A DNA stretch of 64,000 nt from Paraburkholderia gardini. Its GTDB lineage: Bacteria > Pseudomonadota > Gammaproteobacteria > Burkholderiales > Burkholderiaceae. Position 1 is the first letter of the stretch; each line of letters begins with the position of its first letter. Position numbers and translations under genes: made by a program. This document shows, in pieces, positions 38,371-47,312 of this stretch. The stretch covers positions 1 to 64,000 of the forward strand of contig NZ_CAJQYY010000003.1 in NCBI RefSeq assembly GCF_907164575.1, in the 5' to 3' direction. The notes beneath the pieces were generated by a model. That model worked only from the letters and a program-made list of their open reading frames with translations, was not told the origin of the DNA and did no database searches.

Positions 38371-39738
38371 TCAGTGTGAATGAGATTGCATGGACGCCTG
38401 CCCTGATGCGCCGATCACTTCTTCGGCGGAGTCGACACGGTTCATGTCTATACCAAGCGTTTCAGGCGCGGTGAGAATGGCGATCAGCGAAATCACATTG
38501 AAGGTTGCGCACACCGCGACGACGCCCCATGGCGAACCATTGCATAGCGCGAACAGCCAGACCGCAAGTACAGGCATCGGCCCGCCCGCCACCAGATTGG
38601 CGCCGGTATAGGCAAGCGCGGAGCCGGAATAGCGCACGTTCGTCGGGAATGCTTCGGCGAAGGCCACTGGCTGGATGCCGCTCTGGAACTGCGTGAAACC
38701 GAGAAAGAAACCCATGGCCGCCAGCATCGGTACGAAGCTCTTCGTATCGAGAATCTGGAAGTACACGAACAGCATCAGCAACGTCGCCGTCGAGCCGATC
38801 GCAAGCGCCTTCCTCCGGCCGATACGGTCGCTCAGCATGCCGCCAGCCAGCGCGCCGACGATCGCGCACACGTTCGCTCCCATCAGCAAAAGGAAGCCCG
38901 TCTGCTTCGGCACGCCAAGCGTCTTGGTGACGTAGCTCAACGAGAAGACGACGATCAGATAAAAGATCGCAGCAGGGCCGCAGAAGAACAGCATCCAGCG
39001 CAACACGGTTCGCCAGTGAAGATGCAATACATCGCGCAGCGGGCTCCCCACGTGGACCACTTCCGTTTTGCGCAACGCGACGAACGCGGGCGTCTCGCTG
39101 ACGCGCAGCCGGATGTAAAGACCGACGATCACCAGAATAAAGCTCAGGATGAACGGAATGCGCCACCCGTACGTGTCAAACGCCTGTGCGGGCATGGTCG
39201 ATGAAAGCAGCAGCAATACCCCGTTAGCCATGATCTGGCTAAGCGGCGAACACAGTCCGAGCAGGCCCGAATATTTGCCGCGACGATCCGGGCTCGCATG
39301 CTCGATTGCCATCAACTGCGCGCCCGTCGATTCGCCGCCCAGTGCGAAACCCTGCAGGATACGCAGGAGCACCAGCAGCATCGGAGCCCATACGCCAATG
39401 CTCGCGTAGGTCGGCAAAAAGCCTATTAGCATCGAGGAAACACCCATCACGGTGACCGTGCCGAGCATCAGGTTGCGCCGCCCGAGTTTGTCCCCCAGAT
39501 GACCGCAGATGATCGCGCCAAGCGGCCGCGCGGCGAGTCCAACACCAAACGTGGCGAGCGATGCCAGCAACGCGGAAGTCGGATTCATCGACGGAAAAAA
39601 GAGCCTGGGCAACACGGTGGCGGCCAGCGCGCCATACAACGTGAAGTCAAACCATTCGAGTGCGGTTCCGATGGCTGCCGCGGTCACGGCGCGCGTACGC
39701 ATCGCCTGATGCGCGGAAAGTTGAGATTGCTGATCCAT
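38371..39738 (-). CDS. MFS transporter, metabolite:H+ symporter (MHS) family
   Basis: 455 residues, 12 helices. MHS signatures are IGTALEWFDFTLYGALAATV in helix 1, GHLGDKLGRRNLMLGTV in loop 2-3, ILQGFALGGESTGAQ in helix 4 and SDRIGRRKALAIGS in loop 8-9. The family includes ShiA (shikimate), KgtP and ProP. The aroQ gene starts 16 bases after its stop, so quinate, shikimate or a similar acid is the probable substrate (inference). It is divergent from IclR. Confidence 0.93.
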   Translation of the reverse strand: MDQQSQLSAHQAMRTRAVTAAAIGTALEWFDFTLYGALAATVLPRLFFPSMNPTSALLASLATFGVGLAARPLGAIICGHLGDKLGRRNLMLGTVTVMGVSSMLIGFLPTYASIGVWAPMLLVLLRILQGFALGGESTGAQLMAIEHASPDRRGKYSGLLGLCSPLSQIMANGVLLLLSSTMPAQAFDTYGWRIPFILSFILVIVGLYIRLRVSETPAFVALRKTEVVHVGSPLRDVLHLHWRTVLRWMLFFCGPAAIFYLIVVFSLSYVTKTLGVPKQTGFLLLMGANVCAIVGALAGGMLSDRIGRRKALAIGSTATLLMLFVYFQILDTKSFVPMLAAMGFFLGFTQFQSGIQPVAFAEAFPTNVRYSGSALAYTGANLVAGGPMPVLAVWLFALCNGSPWGVVAVCATFNVISLIAILTAPETLGIDMNRVDSAEEVIGASGQASMQSHSH

Positions 39739-39911
39739 GTTGTGGTTGTCTCCTGTTTCTGTTCCAGACCTCTGTCGGCGTCACATCCAGGTGAACCGTT
39801 TAATGCCGACGGCGCGGGGCCTGTCTTTTGGTATGCATCCCATCGCGCCAGGGCGGTGAACCGTCGGGCGAGACTGCATGCTGCGCAGATTAACAGCGCC
39901 AGTGGGACGTC

Positions 39912-39926
39912 ATTCCAGGGTGGAAT
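39912..39926. promoter_or_regulatory. Candidate IclR operator
   Basis: Perfect inverted repeat ATTCCA-N3-TGGAAT in the 240-base divergent region between the MHS transporter and the IclR gene, resembling the TGGAAA-type half-sites of IclR regulators. Confidence 0.5.
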
Positions 39927-39978
39927 CCCATCTCGCATTGTGCAATCATGCCGCTTTGAGAAATCCGCGGGAGGTGTC

Positions 39979-40779
39979 ATGCCGGGCGTGACTGAAAGGA
40001 CATTGGCCGTACTTGAATTTCTTGCGACGCAAATGGAAGGCACGCCGCTCGCGATGATTTCAGATCAACTCGAGATTCCGCGTAGCGCCTGTCACCGGTT
40101 GCTTGCCGATCTCAAGCAATGCGGCTACGTACGTCAATTGCGCGAGCAGGGCGACTATGTACTCACGACGAAACTTGTCGGACTGGGCCTTGGCTATCTC
40201 GCGACGTCGGGCATCATCGACATCGCGCAAAGCATGCTCGACCGCCTTGCGGAAACATCGGGAGAGCTGGTGCGGCTGGCGATCGTCGACGGCGACAGGC
40301 TGACGTGGGTCGCCAAATCGCAGGGCGCGCTAAAGGGCCTGCGCTACGACCCGGACATGGGCATGGATACCGTGCTGTCATGCAGCGCGACCGGCCATGC
40401 ATGGATGATGACCATGAGCGACGAGCGGGCGCTCGAACTGGTGACGCGTCAGGGTTTCGGGCAGCCGAAACAGTACGGGCCTAAAGCGCCGACCACGGTC
40501 AAGGCGTTGCTCGCCTTTGTCGATGCGGCCCGAACCCGTGGCTATGCAACGATCAATGAAGTGTTCGCTCCGGGAATGACGGCGATGGCCGCGCCCGTTC
40601 AACGCCGCGGTTACCCGGCAATCGGTGTGATCAGCATTGCGGGGCCGGCTGTGCGGCTGACGGAAAAGCGCATGGAGACACTGGGACCGACGCTCGTGTC
40701 CGCAGCAAACGAACTCGCGGCTGCGAGCCTCGCGTCGCCGCTTTTCGGCCGAACGCTTCAGGGCTTGTCACGCACCTGA
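39979..40779 (+). CDS. IclR-family transcriptional regulator
   Basis: 266 residues. The N-terminal winged helix TERTLAVLEFLATQMEGTPLAMISDQLEIPRSACHRLLADLKQCGYV precedes the GAF-like effector domain with DRLTWVAKSQGALKGLRY, VLSCSATGHAWM and GMTAMAAPVQRRGYPAIGVISIAGP. GGGAGG is seven bases upstream of ATG 39979, which rules out the long upstream frame. It is divergent from the MHS carrier-aroQ operon, its most likely target. Confidence 0.93.
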   Translation: MPGVTERTLAVLEFLATQMEGTPLAMISDQLEIPRSACHRLLADLKQCGYVRQLREQGDYVLTTKLVGLGLGYLATSGIIDIAQSMLDRLAETSGELVRLAIVDGDRLTWVAKSQGALKGLRYDPDMGMDTVLSCSATGHAWMMTMSDERALELVTRQGFGQPKQYGPKAPTTVKALLAFVDAARTRGYATINEVFAPGMTAMAAPVQRRGYPAIGVISIAGPAVRLTEKRMETLGPTLVSAANELAAASLASPLFGRTLQGLSRT

Positions 40780-40815
40780 AAAGCCCACGCTAAAGGCACA
40801 TCAACGTGCCCGGCC

Positions 40816-41241
40816 TTAACGCTCACGCGCAGGCGGCTGCGGATTATTCGCCGGATTCGTGTCGAACTTCATCACGCTGACGATACCGTCCGCGCCCGCA
40901 AGCGCCGACAACGCCTCGTGCAGCGCGTCGGCGACATCCCCGTCGTATATCTCTTCGCCATCGACGTAGACCGTAAACGATTGCAGATAGCGGGGTTTTT
41001 TCGCGGGCGTTTTAATGGTCGCGCGGGTCCACTCGTAAAGAGGATATTTCTCCACGCCCATCTTTTCGGCTTCGCTGACGTAGTCAGCGAACGCGTCGTA
41101 CTGGCACTTCAAGGTTGCGTCGTATCCACACAGCACATCATGCAGCGCAGCGTGCGCGTTAGCCGCTGGATCGCCTCGCAAGATCACCGCAAGTTCTGCC
41201 GAGACCTTCATTCTCAGCTGGTATTGCCTTGCTTGCGCCAT
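40816..41241 (-). CDS. Conserved-looking hypothetical protein
   Basis: No family recognised. 141 residues, soluble: N-terminal ARQYQLRMKVSAELAVILRGDPAA, a Cys pair (VLCGYDATLKCQYDAFADYV), ATIKTPAKKPRYLQSFTVYVDGEEIYDGDVADAL, and a Pro-rich tail. GAGGCACGC precedes the ATG. It converges on the IclR gene, with a 36-base gap. Well-formed coding sequence for the organism. Confidence 0.7.
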   Translation of the reverse strand: MAQARQYQLRMKVSAELAVILRGDPAANAHAALHDVLCGYDATLKCQYDAFADYVSEAEKMGVEKYPLYEWTRATIKTPAKKPRYLQSFTVYVDGEEIYDGDVADALHEALSALAGADGIVSVMKFDTNPANNPQPPARER

Positions 41242-41350
41242 GCGTGCCTCGCTTGTGAACGTATCTGAAGATAATCGTCATGCTATCCGATCCCGGATCT
41301 TGCGGTGCCGCGCACCACGAAGTACAGGCGGCATTGATAACCCGGCCCGC

Positions 41351-41390
41351 AAAAAAGCGGCCACAACAAAAACGTTGTGGCCGCTTTTCT
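41351..41390 (-). terminator. Terminator of the TonB receptor gene
   Basis: A long perfect stem (aaaagcggccacaac / gttgtggccgctttt, 15 bp) has T-runs on both strands; on the minus strand it follows the receptor stop by about 30 bases. It is probably active in both directions. Confidence 0.88.
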
Positions 41391-41416
41391 CGCAGCGTAT
41401 CGATCCTTGCAGACGC

Positions 41417-43597
41417 CTAGAACTGCAGCGTCGCGCTCGCCACTGCAGTACGCGTCGGCGACGGGGCCACGTAGTAGCCCCACGCCGTCGTCCAGTAACG
41501 ACGGTTCAACAGGTTGTTGATCCCCGCGCGGAACGTCACGTCCTTGCCGGCGATCCGCGTTTCATACTTGCCACTCAGATCGTATGTGACGTACGCCGGC
41601 ACGAACTGCGTATTCGCAGCGTCGACGGCCATATCGCTCACGTACTTCGCGCCGAACGCCAGCGTCAACGGGCGCATATATGACGGGTTGTATTCGATGC
41701 GGCCCGTCGCCGTGAAGCGCGGCGCGCCGTAGATGCGCTTGCCTTCGACAGTAGCGTCGTCGATATCGACTGCCTTCGTGTTCAGCCACATCACGCCGCC
41801 CAGCACGCGCCAGTCACTCGACAGTTGCAGCCAGCCGCTTGTGTCAAGACCCTCATAGCGCTTTGTGCCGTCCTGCACGAAAATGTTTTCCGGGTTCGTG
41901 TAGTTATAGCCCTGGTCGACGCGGAACAGCGCAAGACTGGCACCCCACTTCTGGCGATCCGTCTTGAAGCCGACTTCATACTGCTTGCTGCGAAGCGGGC
42001 CATACGTAGCCGGGAAATTGACGTTCGTGTTCGAAGCCGAACCACCCTGCTTAAGCGACTCGACATAGCTCGCATAAAGCGTCGCGTACGCGTCCGTCTT
42101 GAACATCAGCGCAACGGTCGGTGTGACCGGATTCGCGCTGTATTCGGCCAGCGCCGAGCCGTCCGTGTCGTACGTGTGCTGACGGTACTGCGTATAACGC
42201 ACGCCGAGCAGCGCGGACAGACGCGACGTGAACGCCACCGTATCGCTCGCGTAGAGCGCGGTTTGCGTCGTACGCGACTGGCGGTACAGGTTTTCGCCAA
42301 TGTTGACTTCGGCGTTCGTCAGCAACGTGCTGCCGTACAGACTGCCGGTGCCGAGCGGGTAGCCGTCATTCCAGCCTTCGCTGTTGTCGTACTCGGTCAT
42401 CTGCGATTGATAGCCGGCGCCGAACACGATGTCGTGCTTCACGCTGCCGGTGTTGAATTTGCCCTGCACCATCGCGTCGACGTTCTGATAGAAGTAACGC
42501 GTCATCGCGGCATACAGCGTGTTCGAGTAATCACCGGCGTCGTTGAACACGTACAGCAGGCTGTCCGAGTTCGTGCGGTTTTCTTTCGCGAAGCGGTACT
42601 TCACGCTCGCGTGCCAGTTCTCCGAAAGACGATAGTCGAGGCCCGTGCCAAACGATGCCATCTCGACCTGGTAGAAGTTCTGCGGCTGCGTCAGATCGTG
42701 CGTGATCGTGCTGGCGTCGGGAATGCCAAGGCCACTGCCGAACATGAGGCCGAACAGCGTGCCATTGGTTTTACGCTTCTGGTAGAACGCGTCGGCCGAC
42801 CACGTCAGGTCCGGCGTAATGCGGAAGTCCATCGCGAGCGAAGCCATCTTGCGACGCAGATGACCGTTCGCTTCAGCGGTGTTGCCGTCTTCGTTCACGA
42901 GATTCAGGCGAAAACCGAAGCGGTCGTCGTTACCAAAGCGGCCGCCCAGATCGAGCTTCTCGCTGAACACACCGGCGGACTGATAGCCCACCGAAAAGCT
43001 GCGGTACGGATCGTCCGTCGGACGCTTGAGCACGTAGTTGACGATACCGCCCGGCGAGCCGAAGCCGTACATGAACCCGGAAAGACCCTTGAGCAGTTCC
43101 ACGCGCTCGAACTGATCCAGTGCGAGATCGGTGTCCCACGAAGGGAAGCTCTGACCGTCGACCTTGATGCCGTTAAGCGTATCGATCGGCAGGCCGCGCA
43201 CGGTGAGCATCGAGTTTTCGCTGATCGCGTTATCCGATATGGCCGACACGGCCGGATCGTATTTGAAGAGATCGTTAGCCGTGTTCGCCATCAGATCCTG
43301 CGCTTCCTCGCTCGTCACGACGTGCGTCGAAAACGGCGTATCGACCTGCTTGCGCGAACCCAGCGCGCCCGCGCTGACGGAGTCCGCAGCCGCGACCGTC
43401 GTGTCGCGCGATGCTGTCACGCTCACCGTCGGCAGCGCGGCGTCGCCGGTTGCGGCAGCCTGCGCCCACCCGGACGTCGACAGGGTGGAAAGCGTCAGGC
43501 CCACGCTGGCCAGCAGCGCGGCACTGAGAAGCGATGACGGATTGCGGCTGGAATTACGCCCCAACACAGGACGGCGAACGATGGTCTGGTTCTGCAT
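41417..43597 (-). CDS. TonB-dependent siderophore receptor
   Basis: Outer-membrane ferric-siderophore receptor of 726 residues. The signal peptide ends about STSGWAQA. A plug domain follows (about 70-210) with ENSMLTVRGLPIDTLNGIKV and GGIVNYVLKRP, then a 22-strand barrel ending in the C-terminal aromatic ATLQF. There is no N-terminal STN signalling domain, so it is a FhuA/FpvA-like receptor without sigma signalling. A Fur-box-like site lies about 115 bases upstream. No siderophore synthesis genes are adjacent, so it may use a foreign siderophore. Confidence 0.95.
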   Translation of the reverse strand: MQNQTIVRRPVLGRNSSRNPSSLLSAALLASVGLTLSTLSTSGWAQAAATGDAALPTVSVTASRDTTVAAADSVSAGALGSRKQVDTPFSTHVVTSEEAQDLMANTANDLFKYDPAVSAISDNAISENSMLTVRGLPIDTLNGIKVDGQSFPSWDTDLALDQFERVELLKGLSGFMYGFGSPGGIVNYVLKRPTDDPYRSFSVGYQSAGVFSEKLDLGGRFGNDDRFGFRLNLVNEDGNTAEANGHLRRKMASLAMDFRITPDLTWSADAFYQKRKTNGTLFGLMFGSGLGIPDASTITHDLTQPQNFYQVEMASFGTGLDYRLSENWHASVKYRFAKENRTNSDSLLYVFNDAGDYSNTLYAAMTRYFYQNVDAMVQGKFNTGSVKHDIVFGAGYQSQMTEYDNSEGWNDGYPLGTGSLYGSTLLTNAEVNIGENLYRQSRTTQTALYASDTVAFTSRLSALLGVRYTQYRQHTYDTDGSALAEYSANPVTPTVALMFKTDAYATLYASYVESLKQGGSASNTNVNFPATYGPLRSKQYEVGFKTDRQKWGASLALFRVDQGYNYTNPENIFVQDGTKRYEGLDTSGWLQLSSDWRVLGGVMWLNTKAVDIDDATVEGKRIYGAPRFTATGRIEYNPSYMRPLTLAFGAKYVSDMAVDAANTQFVPAYVTYDLSGKYETRIAGKDVTFRAGINNLLNRRYWTTAWGYYVAPSPTRTAVASATLQF

Positions 43598-43710
43598 ATT
43601 GTTTTTGACCGGGCAGAGTGAAACGCCCGTGCGACGCGACTTTGCGCGGCAAGGCATCACTCGGGCACGGAGTAGTCAAGCGGAAGGTTAATCGACGAAA
43701 GCCGAATGTT

Positions 43711-43729
43711 AATGCAAATGATTCTCATT
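43711..43729. promoter_or_regulatory. Fur box
   Basis: AATGCAAATGATTCTCATT matches the 19-bp Fur consensus (GATAATGATAATCATTATC) at most positions in both arms. It is placed upstream of the TonB receptor start in an AT-rich stretch, implying iron repression. Confidence 0.8.
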
Positions 43730-43799
43730 AACAACCTAAATATTCAGAGAAGGTTTCTGTCAGGTTCGGATGGGTTTTTGGGGTTTCGCGAGATCACCC

Positions 43800-44085
43800 T
43801 GACACCTGATTCCGGCTTGTGGGGAGATTTGTGCTGAAGGACTGGACGAATTCCAGCGGTGTATCGCGTGCGCGACGTGTCTTGACCGTTTTTCGACCGT
43901 GGCGGGTTCGCTTGCGACCTGCTTGTTGAGATACCCCGTTACGACCAGCGCCATTACTTCACGCTCACGCGGCGTAAGACGCTCAAGGCGCTGGCTCAGT
44001 GCGCAATTCACACCGCGCTGCGCGCATCTGCGCGGCATGCTCCAGCGCCTCGCCGATCGCGCAGCAGGTCGACGTCGCAATCCGT
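43800..44085 (-). pseudogene. Decayed LuxR/FixJ-type response regulator
   Basis: The minus strand holds, in three different frames, DVDLLR, then AIGEALEHAAQMRAARCEL, then RLERLTPREREVMALVVTGY with LNKQVAS. Together these are the receiver-output linker and LuxR helix-turn-helix of a FixJ-family regulator. The N-terminal receiver is absent, and at least two frame shifts break the rest. It is sandwiched between the receptor promoter and the dioxygenase-family gene. Confidence 0.8.
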
Positions 44086-44940
44086 CTACCGCATCGCATT
44101 CCTGCGCCCTTCTGCATTGGTCGCGACGGCAATCTCTTCCAGATTCTGCGGATACGGATAGTGCATGCCAAGCAGCTGACGCATCGTCGGACTGGCGTGC
44201 TTGACGAACGCTTCGCCTGCCATCGCCCTGAGATCTTCCATCGGCTTGACGAATTTCGGCAGGTATTGAATCAACACCGCGCTACGATCCTGCACGCTAC
44301 GATTGGGCATCGCACAGTGCCACGTCGCGCCAAAGAACACGATGGCATCGCCCGGCTCCGCTTCCATGCGCTCACAGCGCTCGAAGAACCGGTCGGCTTC
44401 GGTCGGATAGCGCAGTTCGTGCTGCGTGTGCGGCACGAACGCGGTCGCGCCTGTTTGCGCCGTGAACGGATCGAGCGGAATCGTCACCTGCGCGTTAAGC
44501 GGAAACGATGTATTAATCGCGAGCGGAAACGATTCCGGCGCGTGGAAATCCCAGTACGGGTAGTCGATATGCGGTTCCTGGCCGGGGCCATCCGGCAGGA
44601 TTCGATTCGCCGCTATCGAACCCATGATGAAATCCGAACCCAGAAAACGCCGCATCGCATCGACGATCAGCGGCTGCTCCGACATCTGCGAAAACACGTC
44701 GCCCTTGGCAAGCAGATTCCATACGCGTCGTTGCAGATGCAGGCGCTGCTCCTCTGCCGCCTGCCCCTGAAAGTGCGTGACGGTCTGCGCACGATCTTCT
44801 GAATGCGCCATCACCACACGCCGCGCCTCGGCAATCTGCGCCTCGCTAAAGAGCCCGCGAATGCGGATCGCGCCCGGGCCATGCATCAACGCTTCGACAA
44901 TCCCATCCGCTGTGGCAACACCGCTATCGACACTGTTCAC
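44086..44940 (-). CDS. Phytanoyl-CoA dioxygenase (PhyH)-family protein
   Basis: Fe(II)/2-oxoglutarate-dependent oxygenase, 284 residues from GTG 44940. AAGGAG six bases before the GTG decides it over upstream ATGs at 44958 and 44982. The iron-site motif is HIDYPYW (H-x-D) with a later His in FFGATWHCAMPNRS, and the 2-oxoglutarate Arg is probably in SVQDRSAVLIQY. Bacterial PhyH enzymes hydroxylate varied small molecules. The gene follows a LacI regulator, and its upstream operator is shared with the mocDEF-like operon, suggesting a joint catabolic route (inference). Confidence 0.9.
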   Translation of the reverse strand: MNSVDSGVATADGIVEALMHGPGAIRIRGLFSEAQIAEARRVVMAHSEDRAQTVTHFQGQAAEEQRLHLQRRVWNLLAKGDVFSQMSEQPLIVDAMRRFLGSDFIMGSIAANRILPDGPGQEPHIDYPYWDFHAPESFPLAINTSFPLNAQVTIPLDPFTAQTGATAFVPHTQHELRYPTEADRFFERCERMEAEPGDAIVFFGATWHCAMPNRSVQDRSAVLIQYLPKFVKPMEDLRAMAGEAFVKHASPTMRQLLGMHYPYPQNLEEIAVATNAEGRRNAMR

Positions 44941-45092
44941 GACCGTCTCCTTCTCCATGCGCAGTGCTCGCGGCTGCGTCATGAACAAGCATAAGAGACG
45001 AGATGGTCAGATTGCAAGAATAATTGCACACGATATTTTCATGGAATTTATTTTCCATTTCGAAAGCCTTATCTGGCGCGGCAGGACTTTCA

Positions 45093-45113
45093 TTTTGATG
45101 GCAAGCCATCATT
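45093..45113. promoter_or_regulatory. Operator palindrome upstream of the PhyH-family gene
   Basis: TTTGATGG-N4-CCATCATT, core TGATGG-N4-CCATCA, the same as the palindrome at 33155-33174. It is about 160 bases before the GTG start, downstream of the LacI gene. Confidence 0.6.
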
Positions 45114-45237
45114 TTTCGGAGTGAAGGTCTGGGAGGCTTCAACTATCGTTATCGTTATCGCGGCGAGCATCCTTGCCGCCCCGAGCCACCGCTGGCGACG
45201 TCAGGCTCAAGCAGAATGAAACTTCAACCGCCGGCCG

Positions 45238-46287
45238 TCAGTCGCCGGGCGGAAGATTTTCACGCAGCAGCACGGTCACGGGAATCTGTTGAGGAAACGC
45301 GACACCCGGATCACGGTGATAGTGCCGCAGGACGATTTCGATCGAGCGCATCGCTTCGCCTGCGGGATTCTGGTCGAGCACGGCGTCCAGCGTGCCTTCA
45401 ATCAGCAGGCGCCGTGACGTTTCATTAAGCTCGTGGCCGATGAACATCGTCGAGCGGACACGATCCAGTGCGAGGAGCGCGGCGCCGACGCCCTCGTCGC
45501 CGACGGAAATGTTGTAGATCCCGCGCAGGTCGGGATAACGCCGGAAGGCGTCGCGCGTCAATCGTTCGGTCACGACCGATTGCTCGCGGCTCTCTACCGT
45601 TTCGACGATGTCGCAGTTCGGGAACCGGCGCCGCAGCACTGAACGAAAGCCGCTTTCACGTTCTTCATGGCCGAGGAAATCATGCATGCCCGTGAGTACG
45701 AGCACCTTGCCGCCCGCATCGCCAAGAAAGCGTCCCATGAGTTCGCCGGCCACGCGTCCCGCGCAACGATTGTCGATACCGACGTAAGCAAGCCGCCCGG
45801 TGCCAGGCAGATCGCTTGCAAGCGTGACGACCGGCATCGAGCGGCTCAGTTGCCGCAAGGCGGTCGTGATGTCGGGATGCTCGTAAGCCACGATCACGAG
45901 TGCATCGGCTTTTTGCGTCGCGCGCCGGATCGTCTCGACGACACATGCAGGCTCAAGACTCTCGAAGTACGTCACCGCGCAGATCACACGTTGCGCCTCG
46001 AACGTCTTTTGCGCCACCTCGAAACCCTGCTTGAGCGACACGTAGTACTGCGCGACCGGCTGCTGCAAAAGAATGGCGATGCGCAGCCAGCGTACCGAAA
46101 CGGAATCGAGCGCGCGATCGATTCTGAGCTTGCGCGCCCATTCGAGCACCACCGCTTCTTTCTCACGCGATACGCCACCACGACCGTTCAGCACGCGATC
46201 GACGGTCGCCTCGCTAACGCCCGCGGCCTTCGCGATATCGGCCATGTTCGTTTTGCGGCGAGTAGTGCTGGACTTGCGGTTAGTCAT
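45238..46287 (-). CDS. LacI-family transcriptional regulator
   Basis: 349 residues from ATG 46287. The helix-turn-helix is near residues 15-60 (MADIAKAAGVSEATVDRVLNGRGGVSREKEAVVLEWAR; the T-V-D variant replaces the usual T-V-S/SRAL). A periplasmic-binding-like sugar domain follows: DALVIVAYEHPDITTALRQL, LAYVGIDNRCAGRVAGELMGRFL. No good ribosome site is visible. It is divergent from the SDR gene and precedes the PhyH-family gene. It probably senses the sugar or inositol-like substrate of this locus. Confidence 0.92.
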   Translation of the reverse strand: MTNRKSSTTRRKTNMADIAKAAGVSEATVDRVLNGRGGVSREKEAVVLEWARKLRIDRALDSVSVRWLRIAILLQQPVAQYYVSLKQGFEVAQKTFEAQRVICAVTYFESLEPACVVETIRRATQKADALVIVAYEHPDITTALRQLSRSMPVVTLASDLPGTGRLAYVGIDNRCAGRVAGELMGRFLGDAGGKVLVLTGMHDFLGHEERESGFRSVLRRRFPNCDIVETVESREQSVVTERLTRDAFRRYPDLRGIYNISVGDEGVGAALLALDRVRSTMFIGHELNETSRRLLIEGTLDAVLDQNPAGEAMRSIEIVLRHYHRDPGVAFPQQIPVTVLLRENLPPGD

Positions 46288-46323
46288 GAATGGATCGTAA
46301 AGCCCGGCAGGATCAGTCGTCGA

Positions 46324-46340
46324 CGATGACGCGATCATCG
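46324..46340. promoter_or_regulatory. Candidate operator between LacI and SDR genes
   Basis: Inverted arms CGATGA and TCATCG are separated by CGCGA in the 161-base divergent region. It could be a LacI autoregulatory site. Weak evidence. Confidence 0.3.
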
Positions 46341-46448
46341 CATCACCACTGCGGCACATCAAGCCGCGCATAGCCATGACCCTCGAGCAGACACCGGTCC
46401 GGAAAGTGACGGTGCTGCATGGATCAAACCTTGATGGAGAGACACAGG

Positions 46449-47258
46449 ATGGGACAGTTCGACTCGAAGGTGGTCGTCGTCACTGGCGGATCACAGGGAC
46501 TCGGCGCGGCAATCGCGGCGTTGTTCGTGGAGCGTGGCGCGCGAGGCATCGTGATCTGCGGGCGCGCGAGGGAAAAGGGCGAGGCAAAGGCCGCCGAACT
46601 CAGCGAGGCGGGCAGCGCGGAAGTGCGCTTCGTGCAAGCCGACCTGTCACGCGTCGAGGACTGTCAGGCCGTGATCGCAAGCGCGGATCGACACTTCGGA
46701 CGGGTCGACGTGCTCGTCAACGCCGCGGCGATGACCGATCGCGGCACGATACTCGACACAACGCCGGAACGCTTCGACAGCATCTTCGCGACCAACGTCC
46801 GCGCGCCGTTCTTTCTCATGCAGGAAGCCGTAAAAATCATGCGTCGCGAGAAGACGGAAGGCACGATCGTGAATATCTGCTCGATGTCCGCCCTGGCGGG
46901 GCAACCGTTCATCGCGGCTTACTGCGCTTCGAAAGGCGCACTTGCCACGCTCACGCGGAACACGGCGTATGCGCTGCTGCGCAACCATATCCGCGTGAAC
47001 GGCCTGAATCTCGGCTGGATGGCGACTGACGGCGAAGACCAGATCCAGCGCACGTATCACGGCGCATCGGATGACTGGCTCGCCGAAGCCAATGCCGCGC
47101 AACCCTTCGGCCGCCTCATCGATCCTGCCGAAGCCGCGCGCGCAGTGGCATTCCTCGCAAGTGCGGAGTCGGGTTTGATGACGGGTTCGATGGTGAACTA
47201 CGACCAGTCGGTGTGGGGCGGCTTTGACGACACGCCCCATCCGGTCAAGGCGCTCTAG
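46449..47258 (+). CDS. SDR-family oxidoreductase
   Basis: Classical NAD(P)-dependent short-chain dehydrogenase, 269 residues. The cofactor motif is GGSQGLG (about 18-24), then NAAAM, the catalytic Ser in NICSMSALAG and YCASK (Tyr and Lys about 156-160). The C-terminus NYDQSVWGGFDD replaces the usual VDGG ending and marks a subfamily. GGAGAGA precedes ATG 46449. It lies beside a LacI regulator and a sugar ABC transporter, so a sugar or polyol is the likely substrate; 2-keto-3-deoxy-L-fuconate dehydrogenase is one option given the fuconate dehydratase 6 kb away. Confidence 0.92.
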   Translation: MGQFDSKVVVVTGGSQGLGAAIAALFVERGARGIVICGRAREKGEAKAAELSEAGSAEVRFVQADLSRVEDCQAVIASADRHFGRVDVLVNAAAMTDRGTILDTTPERFDSIFATNVRAPFFLMQEAVKIMRREKTEGTIVNICSMSALAGQPFIAAYCASKGALATLTRNTAYALLRNHIRVNGLNLGWMATDGEDQIQRTYHGASDDWLAEANAAQPFGRLIDPAEAARAVAFLASAESGLMTGSMVNYDQSVWGGFDDTPHPVKAL

Positions 47259-47284
47259 CAGGTCACGTTATCAGGTGATCCGAT

Positions 47285-47312
47285 GGGGTAGTTCGACCAC
47301 GCGAACTACCCC
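47285..47312. terminator. Hairpin between convergent SDR and ABC ATPase genes
   Basis: An 11-bp perfect stem (ggggtagttcg / cgaactacccc) overlaps the ATPase stop codon. The T-tracts are poor, so the function as a terminator is moderate. Confidence 0.5.

Noticed and set aside
43760..44080. Intact 106-residue LuxR protein
   Set aside because: Frame changes interrupt the recognisable receiver linker and recognition helix; only fragments match.
45145..45165. Short ATCGTT direct repeats as an iteron origin
   Set aside because: Only two or three units of six bases; no other replication features.
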